The notes: generated by a model not told the origin, from the letters alone. A stretch of DNA of 64,000 bases from Sphingomonas asaccharolytica NBRC 15499 (GCF_001598355.1 NZ_BCYU01000011.1:1-64000); one strand, 5' to 3'; positions 24,911 to 36,296 are shown, numbered from the stretch's first letter. Program-made: numbers and translations.

Positions 24911-26005
24911 ATGATCCTGCGAGCAGCGACTGTACTTGGCCTTTGCTCGACGGCGGCCATGGCATCTCAGCAGGGGTTGGCGCCGGCTATGCAGCCGCCC
25001 AATGGCCTGGGCCGCGCATTGTTGACCTGGTCACCGGCCGAGGCACAATGCGGCGGTGCGGCGATCGCGCTGGGGCCATTGGTGCGGCGGCCGCTCAGCA
25101 ATCTGTTCTGGCCGACCCAGTTCAAATTCAAGCCGGTGACGTTTCGCTTCACGATCGACGCGAGCGGCCGGCCATTGTCGATCGAACGTATCGATTCCGA
25201 CTTCGTGTCCTTCGGCGACGACCTTGCCCCGGCGCTCGCGGCGAGCCAGTTCGCCAGCGGCGCGAAGGCGTCGTGTCAGATCACCTATACGCCAAAGATA
25301 TTGTCGTTGGCGGAGGCACCGGTCGGCGACCTGATCTCGTATACGATCTCGCCGATCGGCGGCGCCCTGCCCAACGAGGGCTGGGCGCGGATCAAGCCGG
25401 CCGGCGATTGCGGAAAGGCGCCGACGGTCGCGCCGCTCCTGTCGGCATTCCCCAATTACGCCCGGATCCCCGGAACACCGGGCATCCGCGAATGGACGCT
25501 GATCGGCTATGACATCGATCGTCAGGGCAAGCCAGCGAACGTGCACATCATGGACAGCAACGGCAATGCGGCCCTGGCAAAGGCGTCGGCCAAGGCAATG
25601 CAAGGCTGGAAGTTCGACGATGGCCCGCGGACGGGCTGCATTTATGCGTATCGGCGCAACCCGCTGACCCTGGCGGCACCACCCGCCCCCGAGGAAGCGG
25701 CGTTCCGGCCCGCCGACGCTACCTGCGAAGAGCCGCACCAATGGACGCAACCGCTCTCGCTTCAGTTCCCGGAAAATTACCGGCGGCGGATGATCGAAGG
25801 GTGGGCGATCGTGCGATATGACGTGGCGCCATGGGGCGCGGTGGGCAATCTCAAGGTCCTCGCATCCCAGCCAAGCGAAGATTTCGGCAAGCAGGCAATC
25901 TTCATGCTGCAAGGCGCGACATTGCCGAAATCGTCACGCGGGCTGACCGGATGCGTGGATCGGGTGCGCTATGTGTTCGACCACAATGCACCGCCAGCGG
26001 AGTGA
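24911..26005 (+). CDS. Secreted protein with three TonB C-terminal-like repeats
   Basis: A protein of 364 residues with a signal peptide (MILRAATVLGLCSTAAMAS) and no membrane anchor. Three consecutive modules of about 100 residues resemble the TonB_C fold: VTFRFTIDASGRPLSIERI, TLIGYDIDRQGKPANVHIM and AIVRYDVAPWGAVGNLKVL. Each module begins with a cysteine (AEAQCGGA, AGDCGKAP, DATCEEPH) and ends with one in its last strand (KASCQITYTP, TGCIYAYR, TGCVDRVRYVF), so three internal disulfides are expected. Proteins of this kind are annotated as energy-transducer TonB, but without a helix or proline arm this one probably cannot energise receptors; a periplasmic binding role is more likely. Confidence 0.78.
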   Translation: MILRAATVLGLCSTAAMASQQGLAPAMQPPNGLGRALLTWSPAEAQCGGAAIALGPLVRRPLSNLFWPTQFKFKPVTFRFTIDASGRPLSIERIDSDFVSFGDDLAPALAASQFASGAKASCQITYTPKILSLAEAPVGDLISYTISPIGGALPNEGWARIKPAGDCGKAPTVAPLLSAFPNYARIPGTPGIREWTLIGYDIDRQGKPANVHIMDSNGNAALAKASAKAMQGWKFDDGPRTGCIYAYRRNPLTLAAPPAPEEAAFRPADATCEEPHQWTQPLSLQFPENYRRRMIEGWAIVRYDVAPWGAVGNLKVLASQPSEDFGKQAIFMLQGATLPKSSRGLTGCVDRVRYVFDHNAPPAE

Positions 26006-26009
26006 GGCG

Positions 26010-26807
26010 TCAACTCATCGCCTGAACATCGTGGACTTCCTGGCGGATCTTGGTGACGACTACCGGGTCGAGCCCGGGAGGCGCATAGGTCACAAGCCCG
26101 ACATCGCGTCCCGACAGGTCGCCATAAAGCGCGAGCGCGAACAAATAGCTGCCCGCCAGGCTGGGATGGTTCCCGTCCTGGGTCAGCGCGATTTCGGGAT
26201 GGTCGCGCTCGACCGCCGACCACAAAGTGGCGACATCGACCAGATGCGCGCCCGTCCGCTCGGCCAGCGACGTGGTGCCGTCCCGTATCTCGCGCTTCAA
26301 CTCCGCGCGTCCGCTGCCATCCGGATCGCCATCGTCCCACAGGCGCGACTCATAGGACCAGTTGACCACCAGCCGCGGATGGCCGTTGGTGGGATGGAGG
26401 GAACCGATGAGGTCGGCGCCATAGGTCTGAAAGCTATGGGCGAGGTCGTCGGAGGATTGGGCGCGGCTCTCCGCCTGGAGCACGACGTCGTCCCAGCGTT
26501 GCGTCAGCAGGCCCTGCGTGGCGCCGTCTTTCCACAGGATCTCGAAGCTGGCGCCGTTGGGCGCATCGAGCGTGATCTCCCATTTCTGCGGATCGTGCGC
26601 CGAATCCGCCATGGCGCGGACCATGTCCGGCATGTCGTTGAACGAGGTACGGCTGTTCCCGAGGATGAGGATTGCGCGCTCCGGCCGGCGGTCGAATTTG
26701 TCCTCGGCGCGGGCAACCAGCGCCTTCGCGGAGAGGGGCTGGCCGAACTCGAACCAGCACAGGCCGCCGAGCAGCAACGCGACGAATAGAGACAGCAGCA
26801 AACGCAT
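26010..26807 (-). CDS. Membrane-anchored SGNH/GDSL-like hydrolase
   Basis: A protein of 265 residues starting MRLLLSLFVALLLGGL, an N-terminal membrane anchor or uncleaved signal; no good ribosome site is seen and an in-frame ATG at 26882 is possible. The hydrolase pattern is an N-terminal block-I-like ILILGNSRTSFNDMP with the nucleophile Ser, and a C-terminal DGNHPSLAGSYLFAL supplying Asp and His (D-x-x-H-P). This suggests a periplasmic esterase or acetyl-hydrolase; the substrate is unknown. It ends 5 bases before the convergent TonB_C-like gene stop. Confidence 0.65.
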   Translation of the reverse strand: MRLLLSLFVALLLGGLCWFEFGQPLSAKALVARAEDKFDRRPERAILILGNSRTSFNDMPDMVRAMADSAHDPQKWEITLDAPNGASFEILWKDGATQGLLTQRWDDVVLQAESRAQSSDDLAHSFQTYGADLIGSLHPTNGHPRLVVNWSYESRLWDDGDPDGSGRAELKREIRDGTTSLAERTGAHLVDVATLWSAVERDHPEIALTQDGNHPSLAGSYLFALALYGDLSGRDVGLVTYAPPGLDPVVVTKIRQEVHDVQAMS

Positions 26808-26921
26808 GTCGCTGTAGTTGCACGAGGAAGACGAAGATTCGGTTGATGTACGGTTTGCGCGAATTTCGACGTTGCCAACCATATTTAGGGGTTTTGGGAC
26901 GCGCGACCGTAATTCCGGTAT

Positions 26922-27252
26922 CCGGGCGACGGGCTTGCACGCCTTCGCTGACAGGTTCAGCCTGCCTGCCGGGGAGGATCATTCGATGATCGGCAAATAT
27001 AGCCTGTTGCAGATTGCGCTATTCGGGTTTGGGCTCGTGTCGTGCCTGCTCTATCCGCTGTCGATCGTCTGGCCATCGGGCTGGTCGTGGCATGCCGGGC
27101 CGCCGATGGCGTCGCATTATTTCATGATGATCGTCGGCGTGTACGCGACGCTCGGCGTTTTCCTGATGCTCGCCGCGCGCAATCCCGCCGCCAACGCCTC
27201 GCTGATCTGGGTCGCCGCGATGTCGAGCGTGGTGCACGCGCTGATCATGGCG
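26922..27252 (+). repeat. Direct repeat, copy B (matches 23662-23991)
   Basis: Near-identical to copy A from CCGGGC upstream of the ribosome site through the HALIMA codons. The repeats flank the hemerythrin, TonB_C-like and SGNH genes, so recombination between them would delete or amplify those three genes. Confidence 0.85.
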
Positions 27253-27429
27253 AGCGATACGATGGCAGCGGAGGTAAGGCGGTGGCACTTCACGAGATCG
27301 CGATCATTGCCTGCATCATGCCGGCCCAGTTCGCGCTGTTGCGGACGCATGAAGAGCTGCGGATGTGGAAACCGGGCGCGCGCGTCGCCATCGGGATGGC
27401 GGGAATCGTCGCTGCCGTCACATTGTTGA
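26986..27429 (+). pseudogene. Truncated paralogue of the 23725 membrane gene
   Basis: From ATG 26986 the first 89 residues copy the gene at 23725 almost exactly (only isolated changes such as F-to-V in SLIWVAAMS). The sequence then departs into an unrelated, Arg/Ser-rich tail (MAAEVRRWHFTRSRSL…) of 58 residues that overlaps the next gene. The fourth helix and the HGHLLGD loop are lost. The ribosome site and start are intact, so a three-helix protein may still be made; it is called a pseudogene with caution. Confidence 0.6.
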
Positions 27430-27620
27430 TCGTGGGCGCGCGCTTCATTCCGCGACCGCCTGTATCGAATTCTTCCCTGCTGCAGGACCTGCTTCTGGGT
27501 GGGTTCATCGGGTCGATCGCCGTGATCTCGGTCCTGTCGGCAATGCAAATAGCTGGCGGATCGGTGCAGGGTTTCAAGCGCTGGCGCTACCGCCGCCGGG
27601 TGTTGGCCGATCAACCGTAA
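27282..27620 (+). CDS. Small two-helix membrane protein
   Basis: A protein of 112 residues from GTG 27282, with a strong GGAGG seven bases upstream inside the out-of-frame tail of the truncated paralogue. It begins MALHEIAIIACIMPAQF, then has helices VAIGMAGIVAAVTLLIVGARF and LLLGGFIGSIAVISVLSAM, and ends with a basic tail (FKRWRYRRRVLADQP). No family is recognised. Its 5' end may have been disturbed by insertion of the duplicated segment. Confidence 0.55.
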   Translation: MALHEIAIIACIMPAQFALLRTHEELRMWKPGARVAIGMAGIVAAVTLLIVGARFIPRPPVSNSSLLQDLLLGGFIGSIAVISVLSAMQIAGGSVQGFKRWRYRRRVLADQP

Positions 27621-28035
27621 GGGTGCGGGCGTCGCCCCGGCTCAGCGGGGTACATTTTGGGGGTTAGTGCAGGCGTCACCGTAAACTCCAGCGCTCAGCT
27701 GCAAGGGAGAGCGGCGCGGTCGCACGGAATTGGTGCATTTAGCAAACGGTCACCGTAAATCACCTCTCGCTCGCCTCGGTCCTGCTACGAAGACTAGAGG
27801 ATCACATCCTCTAATTGGTCTAGGCTCAAGGCACCTTGTGCATTTGCTAACTCATGCCGGGCAAACTCACTTGTCACCCCCACCCTTCCCCCACCCCCTC
27901 CCCCCTGCTATCGGCCTCGCGACTCACGCATTCGCCCGTCCGGGCGCGCTCGCGCGGGACGCCGGCCTTCTTGGCCTCAGGCGCCCGCCTCCCCGCCGCG
28001 CCCATGACCGGCCACACAGGGAAAGGACCCTTTGA
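27621..28035 (+). promoter_or_regulatory. acnA leader with dyad and hairpin
   Basis: No gene is seen in these 415 bases. They contain TTAGCAAA (27739-27746) and its inverse TTTGCTAA (27843-27850), each within a GTGCATTT context, spaced about 97 bases, and a perfect hairpin TAGAGGAT-CAC-ATCCTCTA (27795-27813) between them. A pyrimidine-rich run follows (27873-27906). These may be regulatory sites for acnA, possibly iron- or redox-linked; the protein involved is not identified. Confidence 0.4.
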
Positions 28036-30726
<2,691 letters not shown>

Positions 30727-30734
30727 CCACTATC

Positions 30735-31062
30735 CCCCTCCCGCTTGCGGGAGGGGTTAGAGGAGGGCGTGTCGCGGCCGAAGATCGCTCCGCCCGATCA
30801 GCCACTGCGGCACTACCCATACTCCACAGTCACCCCGGCCTTGTGCCGGGGTCTGCGTCTCCACAACCGATGCCAGCCGTTGTTGCGCGGCGGATGCCGG
30901 CACAAGGCCGGCATGACGGTGTTGGATAGCGTGCGAGTCTCTTCAGACCGGACCGCTCGCGGTCCGGTGGATGCCGGGACCAGACCGGCACGACGGATTG
31001 TAACCTGGGCGGAAGCCCCCTCCGACACGCCCTCCCCTAGCCCCTCCCGCTTGCGGGAGGGG
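30735..31062. repeat. Composite palindromic (BIME-like) element
   Basis: Two inverted copies of a 40-base unit bound the element: 30735-30774 and 31023-31062, each containing CCCCTCCCGC paired with GCGGGAGGGG and a GAGGGCGTGTCG tail. Between them are three REP units of the CCGGCCTTGTGCCGG family (30829-30854, 30892-30917 reverse, 30967-30994 reverse) and a perfect ACCGGACCGC/GCGGTCCGGT hairpin (30947-30968). The first palindrome directly follows acnA and may act as its terminator. No gene is seen from 30727 to 31169. Confidence 0.85.
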
Positions 31063-31169
31063 AATTACGGTCACCCCACCGACACCGCTGCCACGCCCCT
31101 GCACCGATTGACGGCGCGCGATCATCCCGGCCATAGGCCCGGCTTCGCCTCGGATGGGAGACGACGCGG

Positions 31170-31862
31170 ATGGGTGCGGTATCGGCGGTCTTCTATTTCC
31201 TGGGTCATCATCCCTTTCTGGCGATGCCGCTGTATCCCCTGCTCACCCTGGCGATCGGCGCGTTGCTGGCGCGGTTGACGCGATGGCGGGGATGGCTGTT
31301 CCTGGGCGTGCCCGGCCTGATCCTCGCGGCGATGAGTCCGTTCTTCGGCTCGGCGGTGAACGCGATGTTCCTCAACGCGGTCGGGACCGTAGGCACGGCA
31401 GTGATCGTCCATTCGGAAGAGACCAGCTCGACGCTGAACGACAACAATATCTGGTATTACCAGGCCGTGGTGCGGACGGCGGACGGGCGCAATGTCGAGA
31501 CCGATTTCGACACGATGACCGCGGCGCTCTATCCGTGGCGCAACGAGATCCAGATCCCGCCGGAAGGCGAGCGCTTCGTCGTCAAATATGTCCCCGCCTT
31601 CCCGCGCAACATCGCGATCATGGTCGACCAATCGCCTTATGGACGACAGCGCCTGATCGCCCGCGACCGGGAACCGGTAGAGACCACCACGGCAAAACTG
31701 GCGGCGGCGCCGGACGACCCGAAATTCCGCGACGACCTCAAACAGGCGCTCCGTGCGTTCATCGCCTTGCATGCCGCCGACGGCGACCCAGCGCTGCTGG
31801 CGACCTATCGCGCGCGGCTGGCGGCACTGGACGCAAAACCGGCGACCGCGCGGCACAACTGA
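31170..31862 (+). CDS. Membrane protein of unknown function
   Basis: A protein of 230 residues starting at ATG 31170 behind GGGAGACGACGCGG. Three membrane segments occur in the first 80 residues (FLAMPLYPLLTLAIGALLA, GWLFLGVPGLILAAMSPFFG and NAMFLNAVGTVGTAVIVH). A beta-rich region similar in layout to DUF3592 proteins follows (IWYYQAVVRTADGRNVETDF … VVKYVPAFPRNIAIMVDQ), then a helical tail. No function is assigned. Confidence 0.65.
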   Translation: MGAVSAVFYFLGHHPFLAMPLYPLLTLAIGALLARLTRWRGWLFLGVPGLILAAMSPFFGSAVNAMFLNAVGTVGTAVIVHSEETSSTLNDNNIWYYQAVVRTADGRNVETDFDTMTAALYPWRNEIQIPPEGERFVVKYVPAFPRNIAIMVDQSPYGRQRLIARDREPVETTTAKLAAAPDDPKFRDDLKQALRAFIALHAADGDPALLATYRARLAALDAKPATARHN

Positions 31863-31899
31863 CGGATTTCCCGAAACGCCTGACGGTCGCGCAGGCCGC

Positions 31900-33591
31900 T
31901 CAGCCCACCGACACCACGCCGGTATCGCCATCACGCGCGGCGTTGCGGGACCAGGTCAGGAACGCTTCCTCGTCCATCGGCTGGGCGATGACATAGCCCT
32001 GGATGACGTCGCAGCCGATCACGCGCAGGACGTCGGCCTGGTCGTTCTGTTCGATCCCTTCGGCGACCGCTTCGCAACCCAGGCCGTGGATCAGGCCGAT
32101 CACCGATTGCGCGATCAGCCGCGTCTCGCGGCGCGTGGTGACATGTTCGATCAGGCTACGGTCGAGCTTGATGCGGTCGATCGGCAATTGGCGCAGGCGC
32201 GACAGGCTGGAATGGCCGGTGCCGTAATCGTCGATCGCGATCGTCGCGCCGTCGGTGCGCAGCGCGGCGATCGCCTCGATGACGTCTTCCGAGCAATGCA
32301 TCGCCAGCGTCTCGGTGATCTCGAGTTCGAGCAACCGCGCCGGCGCGTTGCTCGCCAGCATCGCTTCGCGCAGGCGGCGAAAGAACATCGCGTGGTCGAG
32401 CTGGCGCTGGCTGATATTGATCGCCAGCCGTTGTTCGACGCCCAGGTCCGCCCAATGGCGAATCGTCGCGGTGACGCGGCCGATCACCCACTCGCCGATC
32501 TCGACGATCAGCCCGGTCTCCTCGGCGCGGGGCAGAAAGCTGCCGGGCAGTTTGACGCCCTCGGTTGGGTGCTGCCAGCGCAGCAATGCCTCCGCCGCGA
32601 CGATGCGGCCGTCCTTCAGGGACACCTGGGGCTGATAGACCAATGTGAATTGGTCGCGATCGATCGCGGTGCGCAAATCGACTTCGAGCTGGGCGCGGTC
32701 GGCGAGTTCGGCGGCGAGTTCTTCCGAGAAATTCTCGGCACGGCCGCGGCCGGTCGCCTTGGCATGGTACATCGCCGCGTCGGCGGCGCGCATCAGATCG
32801 TGCAAGGTGGTGCCGTGGTCGGGGCGGAGCGCGATGCCGATCGAGGCGCCGATCTCGATCTCCGCACCGGCGATGTCGAACGGCTCGGTCAGCGCGTACA
32901 GGACGCCGCGGCCGATCCGCGCCGCCTCGCGCGGATCGTCGAGCCGCGGGAAAAACATGGTGAATTCGTCACCCGCCAGGCGGCCGATCAGCGGCTTGTC
33001 GGTAACCTCTCCGATCGAGATGCTGTCGGCCACCGCGCGCAGGCGATTGGCGACCATGCCGAGCAGCATGTCGCCGGTGGCATGGCCCATCGTGTCGTTG
33101 ACCGCCTTGAAGCGATCGAGGTCGATGAACAGCAAGGCGGCGATCTGGCCAATCGGCATTGTGGCGAGCTGGCGCTCGGCAGATCGCCGGAAATGGGTAC
33201 GGTTGGGCAAGGCGGTGACGGGATCGAACATCGCCAGCCGGTGGACGCTGTCCAGGTTTGTCGCGACTTGCTGGAACAGGCCGTGCATCGCCTCCGCCAG
33301 ATTCGGGACGGCGGCGCCGATATCCTCGGGGATAGGGCTGTCGAGATCGCCATGAGCGGCCTTGGCGATGCGCGCGATCGCGGAGTCGATCGCTGCCGCG
33401 GTCGAGGCGATCGAGCGCTCGGCAGCGGCCCAGGAGAGCGCCGAACAGACGATCGCCGGGATCAATGCGCGGCCCATCGTATCGGCGCTGAGCTCGCCAT
33501 GCGCGGTCGCCAGCAGCGCGAGGATGAACACCATCGCACCGGCGCACAGTGCGAATGCGATCGCCCGGCCTTTCAGCGATGCTGATTCCAT
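31900..33591 (-). CDS. Membrane-bound GGDEF/EAL cyclic-di-GMP protein
   Basis: A protein of 563 residues from ATG 33591. Two membrane helices (IAFALCAGAMVFILALLA and RALIPAIVCSALSWAA) precede a helical linker, a GGDEF domain (about 120-290) with the active loop GRLAGDEFTMFF, and an EAL domain (about 310-555). EAL catalytic motifs are intact: AEALLRW, NISQRQL, ELEITET, DDYGTGHSSL and EGIEQ. The GGDEF loop reads AGDEF and no RxxD inhibitory site precedes it, so synthase activity is possible but not certain, and the phosphodiesterase is more likely functional. It should control biofilm or motility. Confidence 0.9.
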   Translation of the reverse strand: MESASLKGRAIAFALCAGAMVFILALLATAHGELSADTMGRALIPAIVCSALSWAAAERSIASTAAAIDSAIARIAKAAHGDLDSPIPEDIGAAVPNLAEAMHGLFQQVATNLDSVHRLAMFDPVTALPNRTHFRRSAERQLATMPIGQIAALLFIDLDRFKAVNDTMGHATGDMLLGMVANRLRAVADSISIGEVTDKPLIGRLAGDEFTMFFPRLDDPREAARIGRGVLYALTEPFDIAGAEIEIGASIGIALRPDHGTTLHDLMRAADAAMYHAKATGRGRAENFSEELAAELADRAQLEVDLRTAIDRDQFTLVYQPQVSLKDGRIVAAEALLRWQHPTEGVKLPGSFLPRAEETGLIVEIGEWVIGRVTATIRHWADLGVEQRLAINISQRQLDHAMFFRRLREAMLASNAPARLLELEITETLAMHCSEDVIEAIAALRTDGATIAIDDYGTGHSSLSRLRQLPIDRIKLDRSLIEHVTTRRETRLIAQSVIGLIHGLGCEAVAEGIEQNDQADVLRVIGCDVIQGYVIAQPMDEEAFLTWSRNAARDGDTGVVSVG

Positions 33592-33664
33592 TGCGCCCGA
33601 ACAGTCCCCGTCTGGTGGGCTGTCGAAGCGCCCCCGATGAAGACAACAATGTGACGGGAAAGGG

Positions 33665-34222
33665 TTAAGAAATTCGTGCCCTGCGGGGTCTGCGCAGCAC
33701 AATATATAGGGCTCCCGACCCGCCATGGCGCGGGTTGGCGCCCCTTACCGCAGCGATCGCATCGGCATGGCGCGACGAGTGGAGCCAGTCGCCCACCGCC
33801 GCGCGGATCGCGCCACGTGCATGCGGCCGCTCGCTATCGGGCCGCGGCGGTTTTCCGGTAATCAACAGGATGACGCGATCGCCGCGCGCGATCGAACGGC
33901 CGAGCGCGTCGTCGAGCATGGCATAGGCCGAATTGAGCGTGTGGCCGTGCAGGTCGACGGTCGCGTCGGGCTGAACCATGCCGCGCGACAGCCGTTTGTC
34001 CCAGCTGCCGTCGAGCGTGGTGCCGGGTGTGGACCGTGCTGCGACGGGCGCCGGAGTCGGCGCGGCGGCTACACGACGAGCGCGAAGGCTCCTCGGTGGT
34101 TCAGCGGGCGCGGGTGGCAATGGCGCAGGGACGGCCGCCGCCCGGCGCGGGTCGATCGGCTTCACCGTCGCCATCACCCGCGCCCAAAGCGCGCGCTCCT
34201 CAGCGCTGAGGCGTCGTTCCAC
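33665..34222 (-). CDS. Smr/MutS-family domain protein
   Basis: A protein of 185 residues beginning at GTG 34222 within the 3' end of mltA (23-base overlap), with GGGAGG five bases upstream. An acidic/proline-rich N-terminal half (about 1-85) precedes the Smr domain: ATVDLHGHTLNSAYAMLDDAL (DLHG motif), VILLITGKPPRP and the closing GGSGALYIVLRRPRR (GxGAxxV). Stand-alone Smr proteins are nicking or RNA-cleaving endonucleases; a role in mRNA turnover or recombination is possible. Linked to mltA as commonly seen in alphaproteobacteria. Confidence 0.85.
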   Translation of the reverse strand: MERRLSAEERALWARVMATVKPIDPRRAAAVPAPLPPAPAEPPRSLRARRVAAAPTPAPVAARSTPGTTLDGSWDKRLSRGMVQPDATVDLHGHTLNSAYAMLDDALGRSIARGDRVILLITGKPPRPDSERPHARGAIRAAVGDWLHSSRHADAIAAVRGANPRHGGSGALYIVLRRPRRARIS

Positions 34223-35453
34223 CCCTGCCTCCCTGCAGGCGAGCAAGCGTGCCGACCGGCACGAGCACGAACGCGGTGCCGCGTCCCGACATGCCGCCGG
34301 CGATCGCCTCGGCCTCCTTGCCCGCGCCCCAGAAGGTATCGACGCGATTGGCGCCCTTGATCGCGCCGCCGGTATCCTGCGCGATCCACAAACCGGTCGC
34401 ATCGGTACGGTCCATCGACAGGAAGACCGGCGCGCCCAACGGAATGAATTTGGGATCGCTGGCGACCGTCACGCCACCGGTCACCGGCAAGCCCATCGCG
34501 CCCAAGGGCGGGCCATCGAGCAGGCGGAAGAACACATAGCTCTTATTGGCGCGCATCACCTCGCGCCCTTCGTCGGGATGCGCGCGCAGCCAGGCGACGA
34601 TGTCCTGCATCGTGGCATGCCCCGGCTGGAGCATGCCGCGGTCGCGCATCAAAGCGCCGATCCCGGTATAATCGCGGCCGTTCTGGCTGTCGTAACCGAT
34701 CCGGAAGGTCGAACCGTCGGGCTGGCGCAACTCGCCCGATCCCTGGACCTGGAGGAAGAACAAGGCGACCGGATCGGCGGCCCAGGCGATGATCGGCGCC
34801 TGGGTCATCGCCCCGTTCTCGATCTGCGTGCGGTCGTAATAGGGAACGAAATTCTTGCCCTCGACGCGGCCGCGGATCGACTTGCCCTTCAGCGCATCGG
34901 AGAATTTTCCGAGGTCAACGTCGATCAGATCGGCCGGGCGGCCGTAGATCGGCACGTCATACCCCTTGCGGCGATCGCGCGATCCGGCGATTTCTGGAAT
35001 GTAATAACCGGTCGCGAACGCCTTGCCGTCGCCGACCTGGACGGTTTCGAAATTGGTCGCGAAGAAATCGGCGGCGTCGCGGTCGCTGACCGATTGCGCA
35101 GCATTGCAAGCGGGTGCCCAGTCGGCGCCACGGGTCAGCCCGGATTGATCGGTACGGCGGACCAGTTCGCGGCAACTCAAGCGGAACGCGGCGAGCGCGC
35201 GCGCGGCGCGTGATTGCCCGATCCCCAGGCTCGACACCGATGGTCCCGCGACGACGCCCGCTCCTGCCGCATTGGCGCCGGCCGGTACGATGGTCGGATT
35301 GGCGACGGGCGGCAGCGGCTTGGCGGGCGTCGGTTTGCGGACCGGTGCGGGAACCGACGATGTGGTGGTCGATGGCGGCACAATCCGCCCCCCACAGGCG
35401 GACAGCAGTAGCGCGAGCCCCGATATCACGATCAGCTTGCGCGTGACGGCCAT
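34200..35453 (-). CDS. mltA: Membrane-bound lytic transglycosylase A
   Basis: A lipoprotein of 417 residues (lipobox LLLSAC) that cleaves peptidoglycan to anhydro-muropeptides. The MltA domain contains FATGYYIPEIAGSRDRR, YYDRTQIENGA and the 3D-type region with catalytic Asp in WIAQDTGGAIKGANRVDTFWG. The N-terminal linker (about residues 22-85) is rich in Pro, Val and Ala. Coupled with the downstream Smr gene. Confidence 0.93.
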   Translation of the reverse strand: MAVTRKLIVISGLALLLSACGGRIVPPSTTTSSVPAPVRKPTPAKPLPPVANPTIVPAGANAAGAGVVAGPSVSSLGIGQSRAARALAAFRLSCRELVRRTDQSGLTRGADWAPACNAAQSVSDRDAADFFATNFETVQVGDGKAFATGYYIPEIAGSRDRRKGYDVPIYGRPADLIDVDLGKFSDALKGKSIRGRVEGKNFVPYYDRTQIENGAMTQAPIIAWAADPVALFFLQVQGSGELRQPDGSTFRIGYDSQNGRDYTGIGALMRDRGMLQPGHATMQDIVAWLRAHPDEGREVMRANKSYVFFRLLDGPPLGAMGLPVTGGVTVASDPKFIPLGAPVFLSMDRTDATGLWIAQDTGGAIKGANRVDTFWGAGKEAEAIAGGMSGRGTAFVLVPVGTLARLQGGRGGTTPQR

Positions 35454-35562
35454 GTACGAAACCCCTTTACTCGATTTCGGTATCGCTAATGACCGGTCCC
35501 TCTTCCGGAAACAAGCTTCGGGTAGCGAGGGTCAGCGAGGCGGGATTTGAATGCACCGTGTT

Positions 35563-35627
35563 CCTGCGAAAGCAGGACCCCAGGGTAACGCAGTACTTCA
35601 GCTACCCTGGGCTCCTGCGTTCGCAGG
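35563..35627. repeat. Paired palindromic repeat
   Basis: Two 25-base arms in inverse orientation (35563-35587 and 35603-35627), differing at about three positions. Each arm is itself a hairpin (CCTGCGAAAGCAGG and CCTGCGTTCGCAGG) followed by CCAGGGTA. It lies between mltA and the Tim44-like gene in a 195-base gap that otherwise holds no gene. Confidence 0.8.
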
Positions 35628-35648
35628 AGCACTATGGGTGAACAGCCC

Positions 35649-36296
35649 TCAGGCCTCGTCGGTGTCGGCCAGCTTCCAGTCGGGATCGCCACTGCGCAAC
35701 GGGCGGGTGAAGGTCCAGACGTCGTGCGTCTCGACCGCGTCGGTCAGCGATCCGGCGACGACATTGCCATCGGCATCCCGCGTCACCGCGGCGATATCGG
35801 CGTCGAACGCCACGGTCACGCGCGCAATCTTGTTGTCGACCGACGCGTCGGTGATGATCGCGCGTTCGATCGTCACCAGCCGGTTGTCGAGCACGTGCCC
35901 TGCTTCCTTGCGCGCCTTGATCGCATCGACAAAAGCGTCGCGGACATGGTCCTCGGTCAGCCAGCCGAGCGTTTCCTCGTCGCCTTTCCAGAACGCTTCG
36001 AGCACCATGCGATAGGCATTCTTGGCGCCATCGAGGAAGCCGGCGACGTCGAACGAGGGGTCGGCGTGGATCACCGCGCGCAATCCAGTCTGCGCCGCGC
36101 TCTCGATCGTGCGCAGGCCGGCGTCGCGGAAATCGGGGCGCGGCTCGGCATTGCGGGCCAGGGTCAACGGAGGGCCGGGGCGTTCCTCGGCGGGATTGCG
36201 CAGCACCGGCTCGTGCCCGGTCCGCTTGCCGAGCACGGCGTACAGACGCAAGCCCAAGAACAGGGCAACCATGGCGAGGATAACAATATAAACCAC
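35649..36296 (-). CDS. Tim44/TimA family putative adaptor protein
   Basis: A protein of 215 residues from GTG 36296 with GGAGG four bases upstream (a longer frame to 36350 lacks one). One N-terminal helix (VYIVILAMVALFLGLRLYAVL) anchors it, followed by GKRTGHEPVL and the Tim44-like domain (FDVAGFLDGAKNAYRMVLEAF, VTVAFDADIAAVTRD, WKLADT). Bacterial TimA proteins are inner-membrane and related to the mitochondrial import motor subunit; their role is unclear. Divergent from secB, a linkage seen across alphaproteobacteria. Confidence 0.85.
   Translation of the reverse strand: MVYIVILAMVALFLGLRLYAVLGKRTGHEPVLRNPAEERPGPPLTLARNAEPRPDFRDAGLRTIESAAQTGLRAVIHADPSFDVAGFLDGAKNAYRMVLEAFWKGDEETLGWLTEDHVRDAFVDAIKARKEAGHVLDNRLVTIERAIITDASVDNKIARVTVAFDADIAAVTRDADGNVVAGSLTDAVETHDVWTFTRPLRSGDPDWKLADTDEA

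Noticed and set aside
27621-28035. Riboswitch before acnA
   Set aside because: No known aptamer architecture could be matched; only a simple dyad and hairpin are visible.
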